A stretch of DNA of 64,000 nt, taken from assembly GCA_013396525.1 (NCBI GenBank), contig VWYX01000278.1, positions 78,565 to 142,564 on the forward strand, read 5' to 3'. Below the pieces are notes generated by a model. That model had not been told where the DNA came from. It saw nothing but the letters and a program-made list of their open reading frames with translations, and searched no databases. The translations under genes and the position numbers were made by a program. This DNA is from Chaetorhynchus papuensis. Lineage: Eukaryota; Chordata; Aves; Passeriformes; Rhipiduridae. This document shows positions 43,909 to 58,500 of the stretch, one piece after another (within the stretch, counting starts at the first letter, position 1; the number at the start of each line of letters is the position of its first letter).

Positions 43909-46900
43909 GTAAGAGCCGCGGGTAGTGGGGAGGCCACGGGCAGCGGCCCGGCCAGACGGGAGCCGCCGGCTCAGCGCGGTCCCGCAGCCCGGCTCCCCAC
44001 AGCCGCTTCTGTCCCTAAACCCTCTCCCTCTCCTCAGAAGATACTTTTCCCTCCTTCCACCATTCCCGGTGTGCCCAAAGACTGTGGGGAGATCGGGAGG
44101 TTCCCCCAGTACCTGAGCCGGGCTGAGATGGGAGGAGGTTATTTGGGATGCTGGGATGTAACTTGTAATTAAAAGCGCTTCCCTTTGCACCTGCTCGCGG
44201 CAGGAGAGGAGTGTGTATTTAGTTTTAAACACACATTTCGGGTCAGACTATAAGTAAATTTCAGCTGTTGCTGCCCTGGATGAGCCGAGGCTCATTTATC
44301 AGATCTGGGGTCTGGTGGGGTTCAGGTGTGGGGAGAGATGTTCGGGGCACCTGAGGGAGTGAATGATTTTCTCCGCAGCCTCAAGGCTTTAAAGGTACCG
44401 GATTGTTGGAAAGCAGAGGAAGAATGGCTCTAAAAACATGAGTTGCTGTTGGACAGATGGCTGGAGAATGAACAAGACAGTAAGATGGATGTAAATATTC
44501 CCCCATGAGAGAAAATTATTGCTTGCAAAAAAACCCAAACATTCAGCGAAGCTTTTATTCATTCAGTAGAGTATAAGCGTTCCCAGTGAGGGCAGGACTT
44601 GCTTGTGCCCAGCTTGTAAATCTCAGTTTGTGATGAGTTTGATTTCTAGCTCCAAAGGGTGAAATGTGTGTGTTGATCTCCTGTGTCTGTAACTCCTGAA
44701 AAAACTCCTTGTTTGCCTGATTTGTCCCTAAATATCTGATAGCTTTTTTTCTGTAGAAGGAAAATAATCTGATAGCTTTCTTTTCTGCCTTCTGTAGGCA
44801 TTAGAGTAGGTGAGTTAGTCCTAGAGCTGAGATCCTCACGATGAGAACCACAACTATTTTGGCAGATGGGAGTTTCACTGTATAGTTCTCTTACTATTTT
44901 TTAGGTCTTAATTGTGGCAGTAACCTCAAGTAATTCCCTACACAGTAGGTTTACACCCACTGAGATGTTTTTCTTACTGTCTTGCTCATGATCACATTTC
45001 ATCTTTGCACGGCTTTCTGTTTATTTTTTTCCTCAGAACCAATAGAAGAGGCTCTTCTGGAAAGATACGGATTTCCTGAGGCTGGAACAGAGACCAGATG
45101 TTACACAAATCATGCACTGTCTTATGACCAGGCAAAACGGGTGCCTAGATGGGTGATCGAACACATTTCGAAACAAAAGACACTGGGTATGTCAGTGTTT
45201 ATTTACTTTACTTATATCTGTGATGCCCTGAATGGGCTTTGCTGCTCACAGAAAGTCCACCCTGGAGCAGGCAGGGGAGAAAAATCCTGTAGTGATCTCT
45301 GGGAGGGAAGCTCAGCTTACCTTTTTATAACACAAATGGAGAGAAGATGAAACAATGAAAATTAACCTTCCCTTACTTGATTTGGACCTGCAAAGTTGAT
45401 TGAGGGCATAAAAATGGCTCCTGCTTCCTTAGCTAGTGGAGTTAGTTCTGAGGTCCAGTTTGTGCCAGTGGAGTCAGTGCCAGTGGTAGCCAGAGGTTTT
45501 GATGTACAGATTGTAGGGATTTGCTTGGAATGGGAGGAAAATGTCCATTTGTGAGATAAAAACTGAGCAAAGGGTATCAGCAGTTGTTCAAAACTAGATA
45601 GGGCATTACCTCCTCGCTGCAGCCGTTATTTACTCTGATGCAGTTCTGTCGTAGTTCCTGATGTGCTTTATCTCATACTCTCTCCTCTGTTCTTTATGGA
45701 AGACAGAGGCTCAGTGATTTTTTGCTGTCAGTGGTGAATGAAATATGAGTGGTATACAGTCATTGTAAATTAAGTTTATAGCATTAGTTCAGTTTTTATA
45801 AGGCAGATTATTAGTAATGGAGGTAACCATGTAATTGTAAAATGTTTTATGGAAGCAATAGCCCTCTAAATATATCTTAATCACTGTCTTCAAATTACCT
45901 TTCAAAATTAAAAGCATGAGCTTGAAAACATTATGACTAACCCCTGAGTAGCATCATTGATCCCACTTCTTTCTGAGAAGAAAACAGTAATTTCAGGCTT
46001 ACTTTCAAGTGGGACTTAATGGCTGAATTGTTAAAATGTTTTCCAGATAATCAGATACAACTAACCTGCAGGTTGAAATCAAACATCTTGAGGCATTCAG
46101 CTCTGATTTATGTCTGTAGCTACTTGAATTAAGAATTGAGGCAGACCTCTGTTGTTTGGGGGTGGTTGAAAAGTTGTGATGCAAAAAACAGTATATTTTA
46201 TTGGCAAGTAAGAACTTAAAGATTTAAAACACATGGCAGAAAGAAATGAGCATGAGATGCACAGAATTCAGATCAATGTGCTGAGTCCTTAAGCATGGGT
46301 CATTTGTCAAGATATGACAGAATTAGATCTTTTTGTCTTGAGGTTATGGTGGTTTCGTGATAATGTGACCATTTAGTGTGTTATTTTTCAGGTGATGCAG
46401 ATCGAAGGCACTGTAAATTCAGGCCAGATCCTAACATCCCTCTGATGTTCAGTGCTGTCAATGAAGACTATCTTGGCAGTGGATGGTCACGAGGACACAT
46501 GGCACCAGCAGGAGATAACAAATTTTCAACAGTAGGATTTTTTTCTCCCATCCTTTTAATTCGTGTTTATCAGGTGGAAAGGGTCAAAGGACCCTTGGAA
46601 GTAATGTGCAGCATTCCTTCTGCAGTTTGTTTTGAGGTGGAACATGATGTCATTATTGATGCACAGAGCTGGATTTGGAGTTACAAGGTCTGTTCCTGAC
46701 TGAGCAGTGTAGGATGCTCTCACAGTCTGCTTCAGGCATCTAAATCAGGTGCATGCTCTGATGACATACCTCTCTTAATTAAATCACACCTAGATCAGCT
46801 TGTTTGGCAGAGGTGATGTCTTGAACAGTGTGGTTTTAAGCAAGTCTTCTCAGCCTCTTGCATGTCCAATTGTCTCCCTGTAAAATGAAGATGATAACCT

Positions 46901-49900
46901 TCACCAGGAAAACCCTGGAAGTCTTCAAAGCTCAGTTAAAGGGAGACAGGGACAATGATGTCATTCTGGCCAACAGCTGCTGAGATATTTAAGGCTAGAT
47001 TGGGCAAAGCAAAGATGCTGTTAAGTACTGTTCTGTATTGGCAAGGGGATTGCCTGGATGATTTAAAAGGCTTTTTCCTTTCTTGCAATGTGCATGAGGT
47101 AAATTAGACCCTTTTGCCATAGTTCTTTCAGTCTATAAAATGTCTTCACCTGCCATTTATTCAAGCTGTAAGAGAAGCATGCCTTAATGCCTTGGCTGAC
47201 TTACAAAGCAGCCTTGAATTTATTGGATCCTCTTGTGAAATGTGCTTAATGCAGCAATTTGTTAATTAAGAAGCAGTTTGAATTTGTATTTCTTCCAGGC
47301 AGAACAGTGTTCAGTGGGGTGGGGTGACAGCACAGTGGCATGTGGTAAATGAAAGAGTCAGTAGTTTTATTTCTATTGGAAGTGTCTTTGTTGTTATTTA
47401 TTTGTGATATCTGGGGAATCTCTGCTGGTGAGCTCCCTGTGCACAGAGCTCCTGGTCCTAGCTTGAAATGCAGTGAGATGATACAGTCCTTCAAATACAA
47501 GATAATAAAAATTTAATTTCACAATCTAATTAGTGGAGGTAGTGTTTGCTCATTATCCTAAAGCGTTTTGTCAGTCCCTTCACTTTGCAGAAGTGGTATG
47601 TGAAAAATACTGACAAATACAGGCCCTGTGAAAATTCTGGATTGAGATCTTGGAATTTTTTTCCTCTGTATTTCCCTGCATATGCCTAGTGTTTTAGCAC
47701 CAGGTCTTTCACCTCTGGAGGTATGTGAGCTTCTGTTCAGAGATGTTTATGACACGTCTACAAGATGAAATTAAGCAGATATATGGATGTTTGACCATTA
47801 ATGGTCTCATAAATAATTTCATTGCCTGTACGTTATTGATGAGTATATTTAATAGAACTTTTTCTTGTAAAGGAAAGAAAAGGTTGGCCATTAAGCAGTC
47901 AAATAAATGAAAAGCATGTTTGAAAGTGTCCTTCCCATTCAAAATGAAAAATGACTAGTTGCTTTCAAAGACATTACCAAACTGACACTGGGTGACATAG
48001 TAATTCCTGTGCTTCCTGACAATTGGACATTGTCATGCTGTTTCTGCCAGAAAAAAAAAAAAAAAGTAGGTAACTTTGCAAGATTTCACCTCAATTATGT
48101 ACCTCTTAATCCAAAACAATTTTGTAGGTGTTCTGACTTAGGTTTTATCTGTTTTTTCTGTGTTAATAAATGTTAAAACTAAACTAGAAATGGGATTCTG
48201 ATCCAAAAACTGCTAAAATGTGTTCTCAGCTTGTAAATGTTTCAGTAAAATGATATTATTTTCTTTCTCTCTGCAGAGAGCTATGGCTGAAACATTTTAT
48301 CTGTCCAACATCGTGCCTCAGAATTATGAAAATAATGCTGGGTTTTGGAACAGGTGAGAAATTACTTGTAAGTAAACTAAGTGAAAAATACCAGGCAGCA
48401 GCATCGATCAAAAATGCTTTATTTATAAAGCTTCTTCACATCCAGCTTTTCTACAGCAGTTTATAGGCTACCTGTAGAGGTCATAGGAGCTTTCTCTGAA
48501 ATGAAAGGCAGCTCAGTCCTTTCAGTGAAGGAACAGGGTAATGACTACTGTAGTTTTTTGTTCAGTCAAACTGTCGAGGACATTTATTTAGATAAAATCA
48601 CTTCTTCTGGCTGATGTGGGGTAAAAGTACCAGGCTTAACATGTCTGTCCTTAAGGAAGTTTCAGCAGAAGCAAGGAGAGGTTTTAGATCTTCCTGAGAG
48701 CACTTGGCAGTGTGAGAGAATTCCCATGTCTGTGTGCAGATGTTGGTTCCCTTTGAATCAGAGAACTGAGCACTCCCCACTGAGGCGTCACTAGCTCCAG
48801 GTCTGAGGTGTTCCTTCAGGTCCTGGCTCCCAAGGAGCAGCCAGGCAGTCACACTGTCACTTGTGAGTGCTGACTGGATCGCCTTTGAGGTAGAGTGGTT
48901 GATAAATTCAAACTTGCTTCATGTAAGATTTTTATTCTTTCCTTCCTTTGAGCAGAGAACATAGCAAAAGCAGCATTCATCCAGTGCTTCTTGCATAGGA
49001 CTTAAAAATGTGAAGGCTCAGAAAGAGGAGGGCAAAATGATAGATTTCTAAGGCTCACTCAAGGGAAGGTCAGCAAAATTATATACAGTGTTGTAAGAAA
49101 AGCCCATCAAAAGTGCATCATCATTCATCTGCACACTGCTTTCCTGTTTTACAAGAATGTGTATAAAATCAGATGAGCCATTCAGTAAGGTTATACTGTT
49201 TTATAGACAAATAAAATGCCATAACATTTTAAGAGGGTTTTTTTCTTATTTTAATGACTCAGGTGTTTGAACATAAATTTTCCTTACACCAAAGCTAGGC
49301 ATTTGTTCCGATTCAAGGCAGGGAAACCCTCTTCATTTCCCTTAAGCAGGATCTCTGCCTAATCAGGAGATCATGGGGAGTGTTTGAAAATTTCCTCTGG
49401 TACTATGAGCCCTGCAGTTGAAACAGTTACTGCCACTATTTCCCAACCCCAGCACTCTGTTCCCAGAGTTTAGATGCATGAACAAGGCAGTAATGCCACT
49501 TTTTTTGTCAGTCATTTCTTTAATAATGAACGTTTTTAAGGATACCATATTTCACATGTGTTGCTGCTTGGAAGCAAAGCTGGTGACAGCAGGAAAAGAA
49601 TTCACTTGTAGTCAATGCTTTGGTGTATCCCATGAAGAAAGGGCTCATTCTTTTTCGTTCTCATTTGTGTGGCTCATTCTTGCTGATTTAACTCACTAAT
49701 CTAGCACAAAAAAAAATACTAGTTTTTTTCGGGGTTGTTGACAGATGAAGAATGCTCAGGTGGCCCAAGGGAGAGGTGTGATGCACAGGAATGAGACAGA
49801 GAAGGGAGTGAAACCTCCCCCTTTCAGTAGCAGCCAGGCTAGCTGGGATAATCTGTCTGATACTCTGTCCATTTGTGAGAAGTGCAACTCTTACCTTTGT

Positions 49901-52900
49901 AGAGGAGCAATGGGTCCCTCACTCCATGTGATTTCTGTAACAGTCGAGTATTAGATCAAAGATGGGCTGTAATCATAGAATTATAGAATGGTTTGATTGG
50001 AAGGGACCTTAAAGATCACCTAGTTCCAAACCTCTTTCCATGGGCAGGGACACCTTCCCCTAGGTCAGATTGCTCAAAGCGCCATCCAACCTGGCTTTGT
50101 TAATCTTTTATGCAAAATAGGTGTAGTCCAGAAACCTTCTTATTTGAGAATTATTATATGCTGTAAACTGAGTCAGTTTAAAAAGCAAAAATATGGTAGT
50201 ATTTCTGGAGTTACTACTTTATTTTTGGGCAGCTTTATATCTATAAAAAAAAAGGTAGAGTTAGTGGGAATGGCACACAGAAACTTTGCTCAGTACTTTG
50301 AGCTACAGAAAGAACTGTGTTGCAGGACTTTGAGTCCTTGGGGAGAAACATACAAATCCAATAATATGATAAAACCTTTCAAAGTAAAAATTCCTCAACT
50401 TGCTGTTTAGAACAATTCTATTTTACTAATCCCAAGTGACCATCAACAGTATATTTCTAGTGTCAAGTGTGGGAGTAAGTAGAGAACTCAGCTATTCAGA
50501 CATGGTAAGGCTGCAGAAACCATTTTCACATGTGTGCAGTAACACATCTATCTGTAAATAAATGAACCTTATTTACAGAGGGCAAATGCGAAGCAGGACT
50601 TGGGCCTACATTTTACTTCCTTTGGCTTGTAAATGACTCAGATGAATCTGGAAAAATGCTCCCTGTCAGTGGTTCACCCTTCCCTTCACAATATATCTCA
50701 AAAGATTAAATCTTCCCAGCTGACTTTTCCCTATCTTACAAATATGTTCCAGAATGGAAATGTATTGTCGGGAGTTGACTGAGAGATTTGAAGATGTTTG
50801 GGTAGTTTCTGGACCTCTTACCTTGCCTCAAACAAATGGTGATGGGAAGAAGAGTGTTACTTATCAGGTATGTATATATGTTGCTGGGATAATAGTGCAG
50901 TAGTAATTATTTATTTAAAATTTATATAATAACTTGATAAAACAAAAGTTGGGTATCTTAGTACAGGCAAAATGTGTAAAATGTGCAGTATTTGTTGGGA
51001 CAGGGTGAGCAGAAATGTTACATCTTGCCTAGACATGAAAAAAGATAATTTGAAATAATTTGTTTATTTGCAGAGATCTATTTCATGTCCACAGTCTGCA
51101 GTAGAACTGTTTTTCTAAGCAGAGAGTCAGTGGGGTTTGCTAATGCACAGGCATCTGTTCATATCATGTGCTTTAGAAACAGTGCAATACAAAGGGAGTA
51201 TGGGTCTCTCAAAACTCTACAGGGTTTTGGAGTGCCTGTGCTCCATTAATTTCACCAACAGTTGTTTGCTGCTACACTGTAGGCATCACTTGGATGAAAC
51301 TTTGCCATGAGATTCTGAGCATGCCAGAGTCACTTGGAAGACTTCACTCAAGTGCAGTGTAAGCACAGGGTCAATGGTACTGATACTGCCCCTTATTTTC
51401 ATTACCTGCTTAAAATACTCTGAAGATTTAGGATTGATCATGCACAGTCTGTAGAAACCATCACTGACAGACAGATCTATCTGACAAGCTATCAGGTTGA
51501 GAGGTGAATTAATTATTGCTTACCCAGACTTACTCCTTGTAGGCTTGTGTTTAGACATCTGTAAGGTTTGAGCATAGTAAGTTATTCAAGGGAGTGTTAC
51601 CTTCTGCCCCCACTGTAGTGAGATATTATTGCTATTTTCAGTTGCAGATGAAAGCTGGCGTTATGAAAATAAAAATGCTGCATTTTGCTCCCCTTGAAAA
51701 ACCACTTTTCCTTGAAAATAAATAGTTGGATCAACTGCAGCTTCAGCTCGTGAGTGATTCGGCTTCCAGTTAGTTCTCTGAGGAGCAATGAATGAGCTTG
51801 CCAGCACAGCCCCGTATTTCAGAGGGATGAGAGACACAAAAGAGAGAGATGTTCAGCTTTCAACACTGGCTTGTTTAGCAGTAAGAGTTAGGCACTATTT
51901 CTCCTTTATAAACACACAGCTGATTTCCACTTGATTGAACTTGGAACTCAGTCGTGATAGAATGTGATTTTTCCTGTTTGGTTTTAATTTTTTACTTCTT
52001 CAAAAACTGTCCTTTATGTCCCCAGCCACACATGTCAAACCTTGACTGTCACAAAATCACAGCTTTGGATTTGGGTTTGTTATTTTTGAGGGAAGTTATG
52101 TATATGAAAGTGCAGTAGTGATAAGTGGTGTTCTTCATGTTTAGTGGCAGTTCCAATCTTTATCTCTCACCACATCTTTGTGAGGGAAGTGCAGACTGCT
52201 CATTTTCAAGTGGATAAATAAGCCATGGTTAAGGGATATGACCAATGCCAGATGATAAGCTGGTAGTGGCAAAGCCAGCTTTAGATTGGCAGTCGTCCTG
52301 TGCCACCCAAAGGTACTCACTTCACCATTGCCCCTTCTACTTTCCAGGCCTTTCTCTGCTTTTCTCTTGTCTGCCAGCACTGATGACTGTCAGATCCATC
52401 CACAAAATGTTTAATTACCCAGTGCAATGGAAAACCATCCATACTGGGTTTACTGCGCTTGTTTTGTACTGCTGTAGAAAGATTGAGGCAGCACACAGAG
52501 TAGCCCAGTGCTTCCTGGTGACAGCATGAGATGTCCAAAAGCACATAGCTGGGAGCAGGAGGGAGATGTTCCCTTTCAACAATCTTCAGCTGAGCATTTG
52601 GCTTGCTGTCACTCAGAATGATACAGGGTTCTCCAGGCTTGCACACAGCTTGCTGGGATTTGCTTCCTTGTAGCTGTAAGGATACTGCATTTATTTTTCA
52701 TCCTTAAAAATATATATTCCTTTTACATAGCAAAGAATTAAAAATTCTGAGCTGCCTTGAATATTTTATAAGTGGAAATCATTTGCAGGAAGAAGTTGAA
52801 TCATCTATCAACTGCATCTACCAACAGCTTCACTTTAATCTTGCTCACCTTTTCTTCATTCTTTTCTAGAGAAAGTGTTTACTTAGAAGAGGAAGATTGC

Positions 52901-55535
52901 ATTTTCTGAAAAATGATTGTCATTCTCAGTCTTGGTTTTGAAATGTAAATTTTAGTATTCCACAGGTAAAAATCAGAGCAGACACTGCATCTTACTGGCT
53001 TTATTCAAAATAACTTGATCCCTGAATACAGTGGTGAAATAATAGTGGCACAAAATGCTCATGCTGCTGTGATTGTCGTATCGTTCAGTTCTTGTCTTTT
53101 GTCTTCATTGTCTTTGGATTTGATGACAACACAGGTCTTTTAGGAGTGTTTTACCAGTTTTGGTCTTATTATGAACTGAAGGGAAGTTCAGTGTGAGGTG
53201 GAAACTGGTGGAATGATGGTGTTCATGTTTGTGTGTCACTACTTGTTCACATTCATAAATCCTTTTACTCAGCTTCCTACAGTGACATTCATTATGTAAA
53301 TTGATTCTTATTTAAGTACAGATAATTCTGTCTCCAGGTGGGAAAAGAAAAATAATGATTTTGTGGGGTATTTGTTTGTTTGTTTAAAATATTAAATTGT
53401 TTGATTTGGGTCCTCTAAATAAATACAGGCTGAGAATGTTGGCTTTTTTAAAGTTTTGAAATCTCTTCATAGCTTAAGTTTGTGTGCTTTGCATTGCAGT
53501 TGGACTTTGAGGAGTGAGACTTCAGAGTAGAGGGGTGTGTTGGGGTTTTTTGTTTGTTTTTTTCTTTCTTTTATCAACACATTCACTTATTGGAGGGAAC
53601 ACGACCTGTCAAAGCACCTGAGAAAAGTTCTTTTCAAACAGACACTTTGGATATAATTGCAGTCATTGCCATTGATTTTGGTAGTCTGGGATTCTGCCCC
53701 TAAAGGAAGAACACTAAGGGTTGTGAAGGGACAGTATCTCTTTGCTGTCTTTCAGAGCAAACTCTGCTAAGTTCACCCAAATGACTTCAGACTGAAAGGG
53801 GTTTTAGTCTTCATTGTTTGGGCATGAGAAGCTGATGTGAGAAGATGTCCTTTCCTTTGTCTGTGCTGTTCAAGGAGAAGTGCTGCAGTACACACGAGAG
53901 TGCTGAAACTCACAACCTGTAATCTGCCAATGCCACTGTTAAGGCTCAGCTCCTCTCTTGATGTTTTTGTTCTCAGACTAGAACTGTGAAAAAGAAAAAA
54001 AAAACCCACAGAAGTGCTACAGTGAATGTGTCTGCATTGATTTGTTTCAGATCCTCTCTTCAGTCTTAGTTTCCTTGTTTTTGGCTAAAGGAGTGGTGAA
54101 ATATGTATCCATGGGTTTACATGCTGGTGTTTTTCTCATCAGACATCCAAAAAGGTTATTTTTAGATCACTATAGAGGAGAAACACAGCATCGGTCATGG
54201 CTTTGTTCCCAGTTTCTGCTTGGACTCTGGTACCATTTGCTCTTTAATTCCAGAAAGGGAATTAACCTTGAACTCCTTAGATGCCAGCATTGTTCTGTCT
54301 ATTGGCTGAACTTGTGGTATCCTCAGATATGTTCTGTCATTTCATCTGTCTCCAGCAGAGATTTTTATTGCAAAGAGGAGATTGATGACCGTGCTCGGTA
54401 TCTGAAAAACATATTTTGAGAATATATGTAGAATAGAATGCCAACAGGAAAAATCTGTTCTGTGTCATTGCAGAGGCAGATGAAGGTTTTTCATCTTTGT
54501 CCAGATCAAATCAAAATGACAGTGTCTTGTTTTATACATTACTGCTGTCCAGTGACTGTCACTTTAGTGATTTTCCTCTGTCAGCAGATTTGGAGTTTAA
54601 AATACAAATTTTGCAATAATTAACTACATCATGCTGAGTGCTCCACCCTCCCTGTTCCCAATGCCATCGTAGTGAATGCTAATTTTAAGAAGAATCAGCT
54701 GTGGCTGGCAAATGAAAATACAGTTTAGATAACATTGTGTTTGTTGTTTGAAAAAGACATTTGAATATAATTTTTACTGATACACGAGGCTCATACTGGA
54801 ATCGTGTTTGCTGTTTAATTTTCTACATTGCATGTCCATGCTGGGCCAGAGAGGCACAATAATCATTCCAGAAGGCACAGTTGTCATCTATGCCTGTGGC
54901 AAGTAACTGGGAAACAAATTGCACTTCTCAAATACAAGAAGGTACTTGATGGTTTTGCCCAGTTAACTTTCAGAAGGAGTAGAGGTTGTCTCCTACTGAG
55001 ATACTATAGGGGAAGGAATCCTTGTTAAAGGAGGAAATAAACCTTGGAGCTGTCACTTGTTTGTTGCTTGCTCCAAGTGGTCCTAAGGCTACAGAGGTCA
55101 CTACTGGATGTAGGCCCATTATAGACACCCCATAAACTTTGTGCAAAGGGCTCAATCTTAGATTAGCTGGTGTAAACCACCAGAGCTCTGTCAGCCCTAA
55201 ATTTAGATGTGAGGTACAAATGAATTGAATAGACACTGGGTTAAGATGGGAGGAGAAGAGACACTGAAGGTGCAGGGTAGATTAATTGAGATTGCTTTTA
55301 TTTAGCACTCTACCCTTCCTGAAGGTTATGCTGTTATAGGAAAAGGGGTGGTAAGGACTGTGGTGGATTCATTTTTAAGTAACCTAAGTGGATTGTGTGG
55401 GAGTAGTAGTCTGTCATCATGTAAATAGGGTTTATTACATACATAACATGTGTACACATTACCCTCTTTATTAAATAAAAATAAAAAGGGGTTGGGGTGT
55501 CTGTCTTTTAATGCCATAACTCTGTACTCAGGAAC

Positions 55536-55575
<40 letters not shown>

Positions 55576-58500
55576 GTCTCTTATTTATTTTTTTTCCTTT
55601 CCTTTTTAGGATTGCCAAATGATTTGGCAATAGTAATCAGACCAACCATAACAAATTAAATTTTCCTGAAGTACATACATTTGCATTTTGGAGTGCTTGG
55701 CTGTGCAGATTGTTACTATGATTTTTATCTGTAGTGTTTTCTGGTTTGTGTGTTGCTAGGTCTGCCTTCACACCCCTCAGTTCTTCTCAGTGCCATCTGA
55801 CAGAGCTCTCAAATATTGGGGAAAACACTCAGCAGAATCAGTGCTGCCTAACAAACCCAGAAGGAATTTGAGTGAATGCAGTTAATGCTGTCACAATGAT
55901 TGAGTAAATAAAGTTACACTGATAGTAAATGGAATGTTTTGTACTGCCAGGAAGTCTGTTTCTATACAGAATTCAGTATCAAATTATAATGAAGCTCTGG
56001 GTTGTCAAACATGGGATCACATGAGCAGGAATTATGTCATCTCTACAGTGAAAGATCTGACGGACCTGATCAGTATCATGCTTGGGGGACAGGAATGATT
56101 CCTTGAATTCTGTGCACCAAGAAACGTGATGGAATTTTAAATGTGTGTTAATTTTGCTACTGCCAGTTGCAGGGAGAAGGACTCTGTCTCAGGGAACTGT
56201 GTACGCTTCTTTTCAGACAGTTCTGTTTGCAGTTGTGGCTTGCTTCTAAACTCGGGTTAGAACTTCACAGAGAGTGAAGAAACAGCTACTGGAGTGTCAA
56301 GGGAGTTTCTGGAGCTGACATTTTAAAGTATTTGACAGTGGTGCCGTCTGAAGCAAGGACATACAGAGTGTGTATGTGTGTGGCAGTGTGTGTCTCCAGT
56401 GTGTGCTGGTGGTTAAGGCATGATTGAGTGTGATTTCTGTTTGCCATGTTCTGAGAGAAATCAAGGATAATTGGCAATCCAGAGCTGGCTCTCGCTGATG
56501 AAGGGCTCATTAGTTCCTTCTGCTAATTCTGTGCACGGTTGATTTTCAGTTTCTAGTCACTAGGTGGCAAAATACCACTTTTGGATTCAAGAGCCCTTTT
56601 CTTTTAAAAATGATCCATACCCTTGCAGAGGAAGAAATTTTTTTTTGCAGACTGGTTAGCTGTTACAAGTCCAGTGTAAAAGGAAAATTTGATAACATTG
56701 GTTTGTATTTAAAATTTCCAGTAATAGTAACACTCTGTTTTCTTCTCATATAATCTCAACTGTTCTGCCTTTATACTTCATATGTTTCTTTTTACTTGTT
56801 CATGTAGGAATGGAGTTTTCTATCTCATTAACTCCAAATGGACATTTTTAGGGACTGCCTTGTATTTATGTGATTGCCACCATGAAGGTGGCATTAGTTA
56901 ATGCCAGATGCTTAAACTTACCCTAGAGGCCATTAGCAAATATCTTCATTATTTATTGTGATACTGAAGGATTCCACAGATATTATCAAATTTGCTTCCT
57001 CTATTTCTAAAAACTGCCGTCAAGAACGGGATTTGGCCAAAATTGGGAGGAAAACCAAGCTTAAGACAAATCCTCATCCAGTGACTTGGCTATGAATTTA
57101 TCAAAGCTCACTGAATTCTCTCTGTTTTAAGAAATGTTACTTCTGCCCTTATCTGTCCCTGTGAGCTCTTTAGGTTTGTATTATAACTGCTTGCCAACTC
57201 ATTTGTTGTTTTAGTGATATGTAAACATCTCTAAATGTCAGGAATTGCACACATTTTAATGGCCTGTCCTCATGACAGCTGACCGTGTTTAATTGGGCTT
57301 TGAGAAGAGTAACAAATTCACTCACACTTGTGGAATGTCAGTAACAATGTCAGTAGCGATAGAAAAATAATAAACACTACTCTAAAAATGATATTATGAT
57401 GGTGTTACATTATTAGGAGTTAGTAGTTCAGTTAAAGAAACAAAACAAAAAATGAAAGGAATACAGAGCTGCAAATGTTAGGGCAATGCACATATTTACA
57501 TTGAACTGATACAGACAGCAAAGTGTCTGAAATTTCACATTGGTTTCCTAAATGATGATGGGAAAGAAATACATTTAATGCTATAAAAAGAAGGCTTTTA
57601 GCTTGAGTGCCTTTTTTTTTCATGTTGTGAGGCTGTTGAAAATTTGAAAGATTAAGCAAAATTTTATAGCAATAGCAAAATGGGAATTTTCAAAGGACTG
57701 CACAAAAATTTGCCTTGTAGGCTGTTACCAACATAGTGTGAAAGCATATTAGACAGCAGTGATTTCAACAGGCCATTGCTGTATTTTCTTGCTTGTGTTG
57801 GAGTACAAAATTCCTGTTAGAATCACAGATACTCTTAAATTAAAACTGCTGCTCTTCTCCAGCTGGGACAGTTAGCTGTTTCAGGCCTTGATTTCTGAAA
57901 GATCATCTGCTGCCTGTGGATAGACAGGCACAAATCAAAGTCAACATCTGTGCATGGATAATCTGGAACCATTTTCCATCCTGTTACAGTGGGAGCATAT
58001 GCTCTCTGCCTCTGTCAGGCAAAGCACTGAGATAAATGGGACGGTGCAGATCTGGGTAGTGATTGTGGCTGCTGAAGTTTAGGAGGAAAATCCTCTAGGT
58101 GGCAATAGGAAATGGAATTGTGGAGTTTGTTTTTCCTGCCTCTTGCTTCTATTCCAAACTTCACTTTTGCAGGGTCACGCTTTACTTCTTTCCCTGGCAG
58201 TTGAGCTGGTTGGGGGGGGCAGCTCTATGGAAACATTTATCTTCTCGATTTGCAGCTTCTCTGTTTACTCCCATAAAAAAGCAAATTGTGGGATATTACA
58301 GGGAGTAATGATGGAAATACTTCGCTGTGCTCCAGAACTGCATTTCCTTTTCTAACAGAAATCATTGGGTCACACTGCAGAAATTACTGGTGATGCATCA
58401 TGCGCATGGTTCACCTAAGTGTTAAACTGCAGAAAAAGACATTTATTCTTAGTCATGCATATTTTTTCTGTCAGAGGACAGCACTACCCTTTGATGGTGT

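Larger units (their letters stand above)
43420..44110. promoter_or_regulatory. CpG island and TATA-less promoter region of EXOG
   Basis: CpG dinucleotides and GC content rise abruptly and stay high through exon 1 into intron 1. No TATA box is seen. GC-box type words (cgcccgcccc at about 43714-43724) and a pyrimidine run (43723-43748) lie just before the likely start codon. Long antisense ORFs in the island are a base-composition effect. Confidence 0.8.

Noticed and set aside
43603..44232. 209-residue antisense ORF over the EXOG CpG island
   Set aside because: Arg/Pro/Gly-rich composition from a CpG island; it overlaps EXOG exon 1 on the opposite strand and resembles no known protein.
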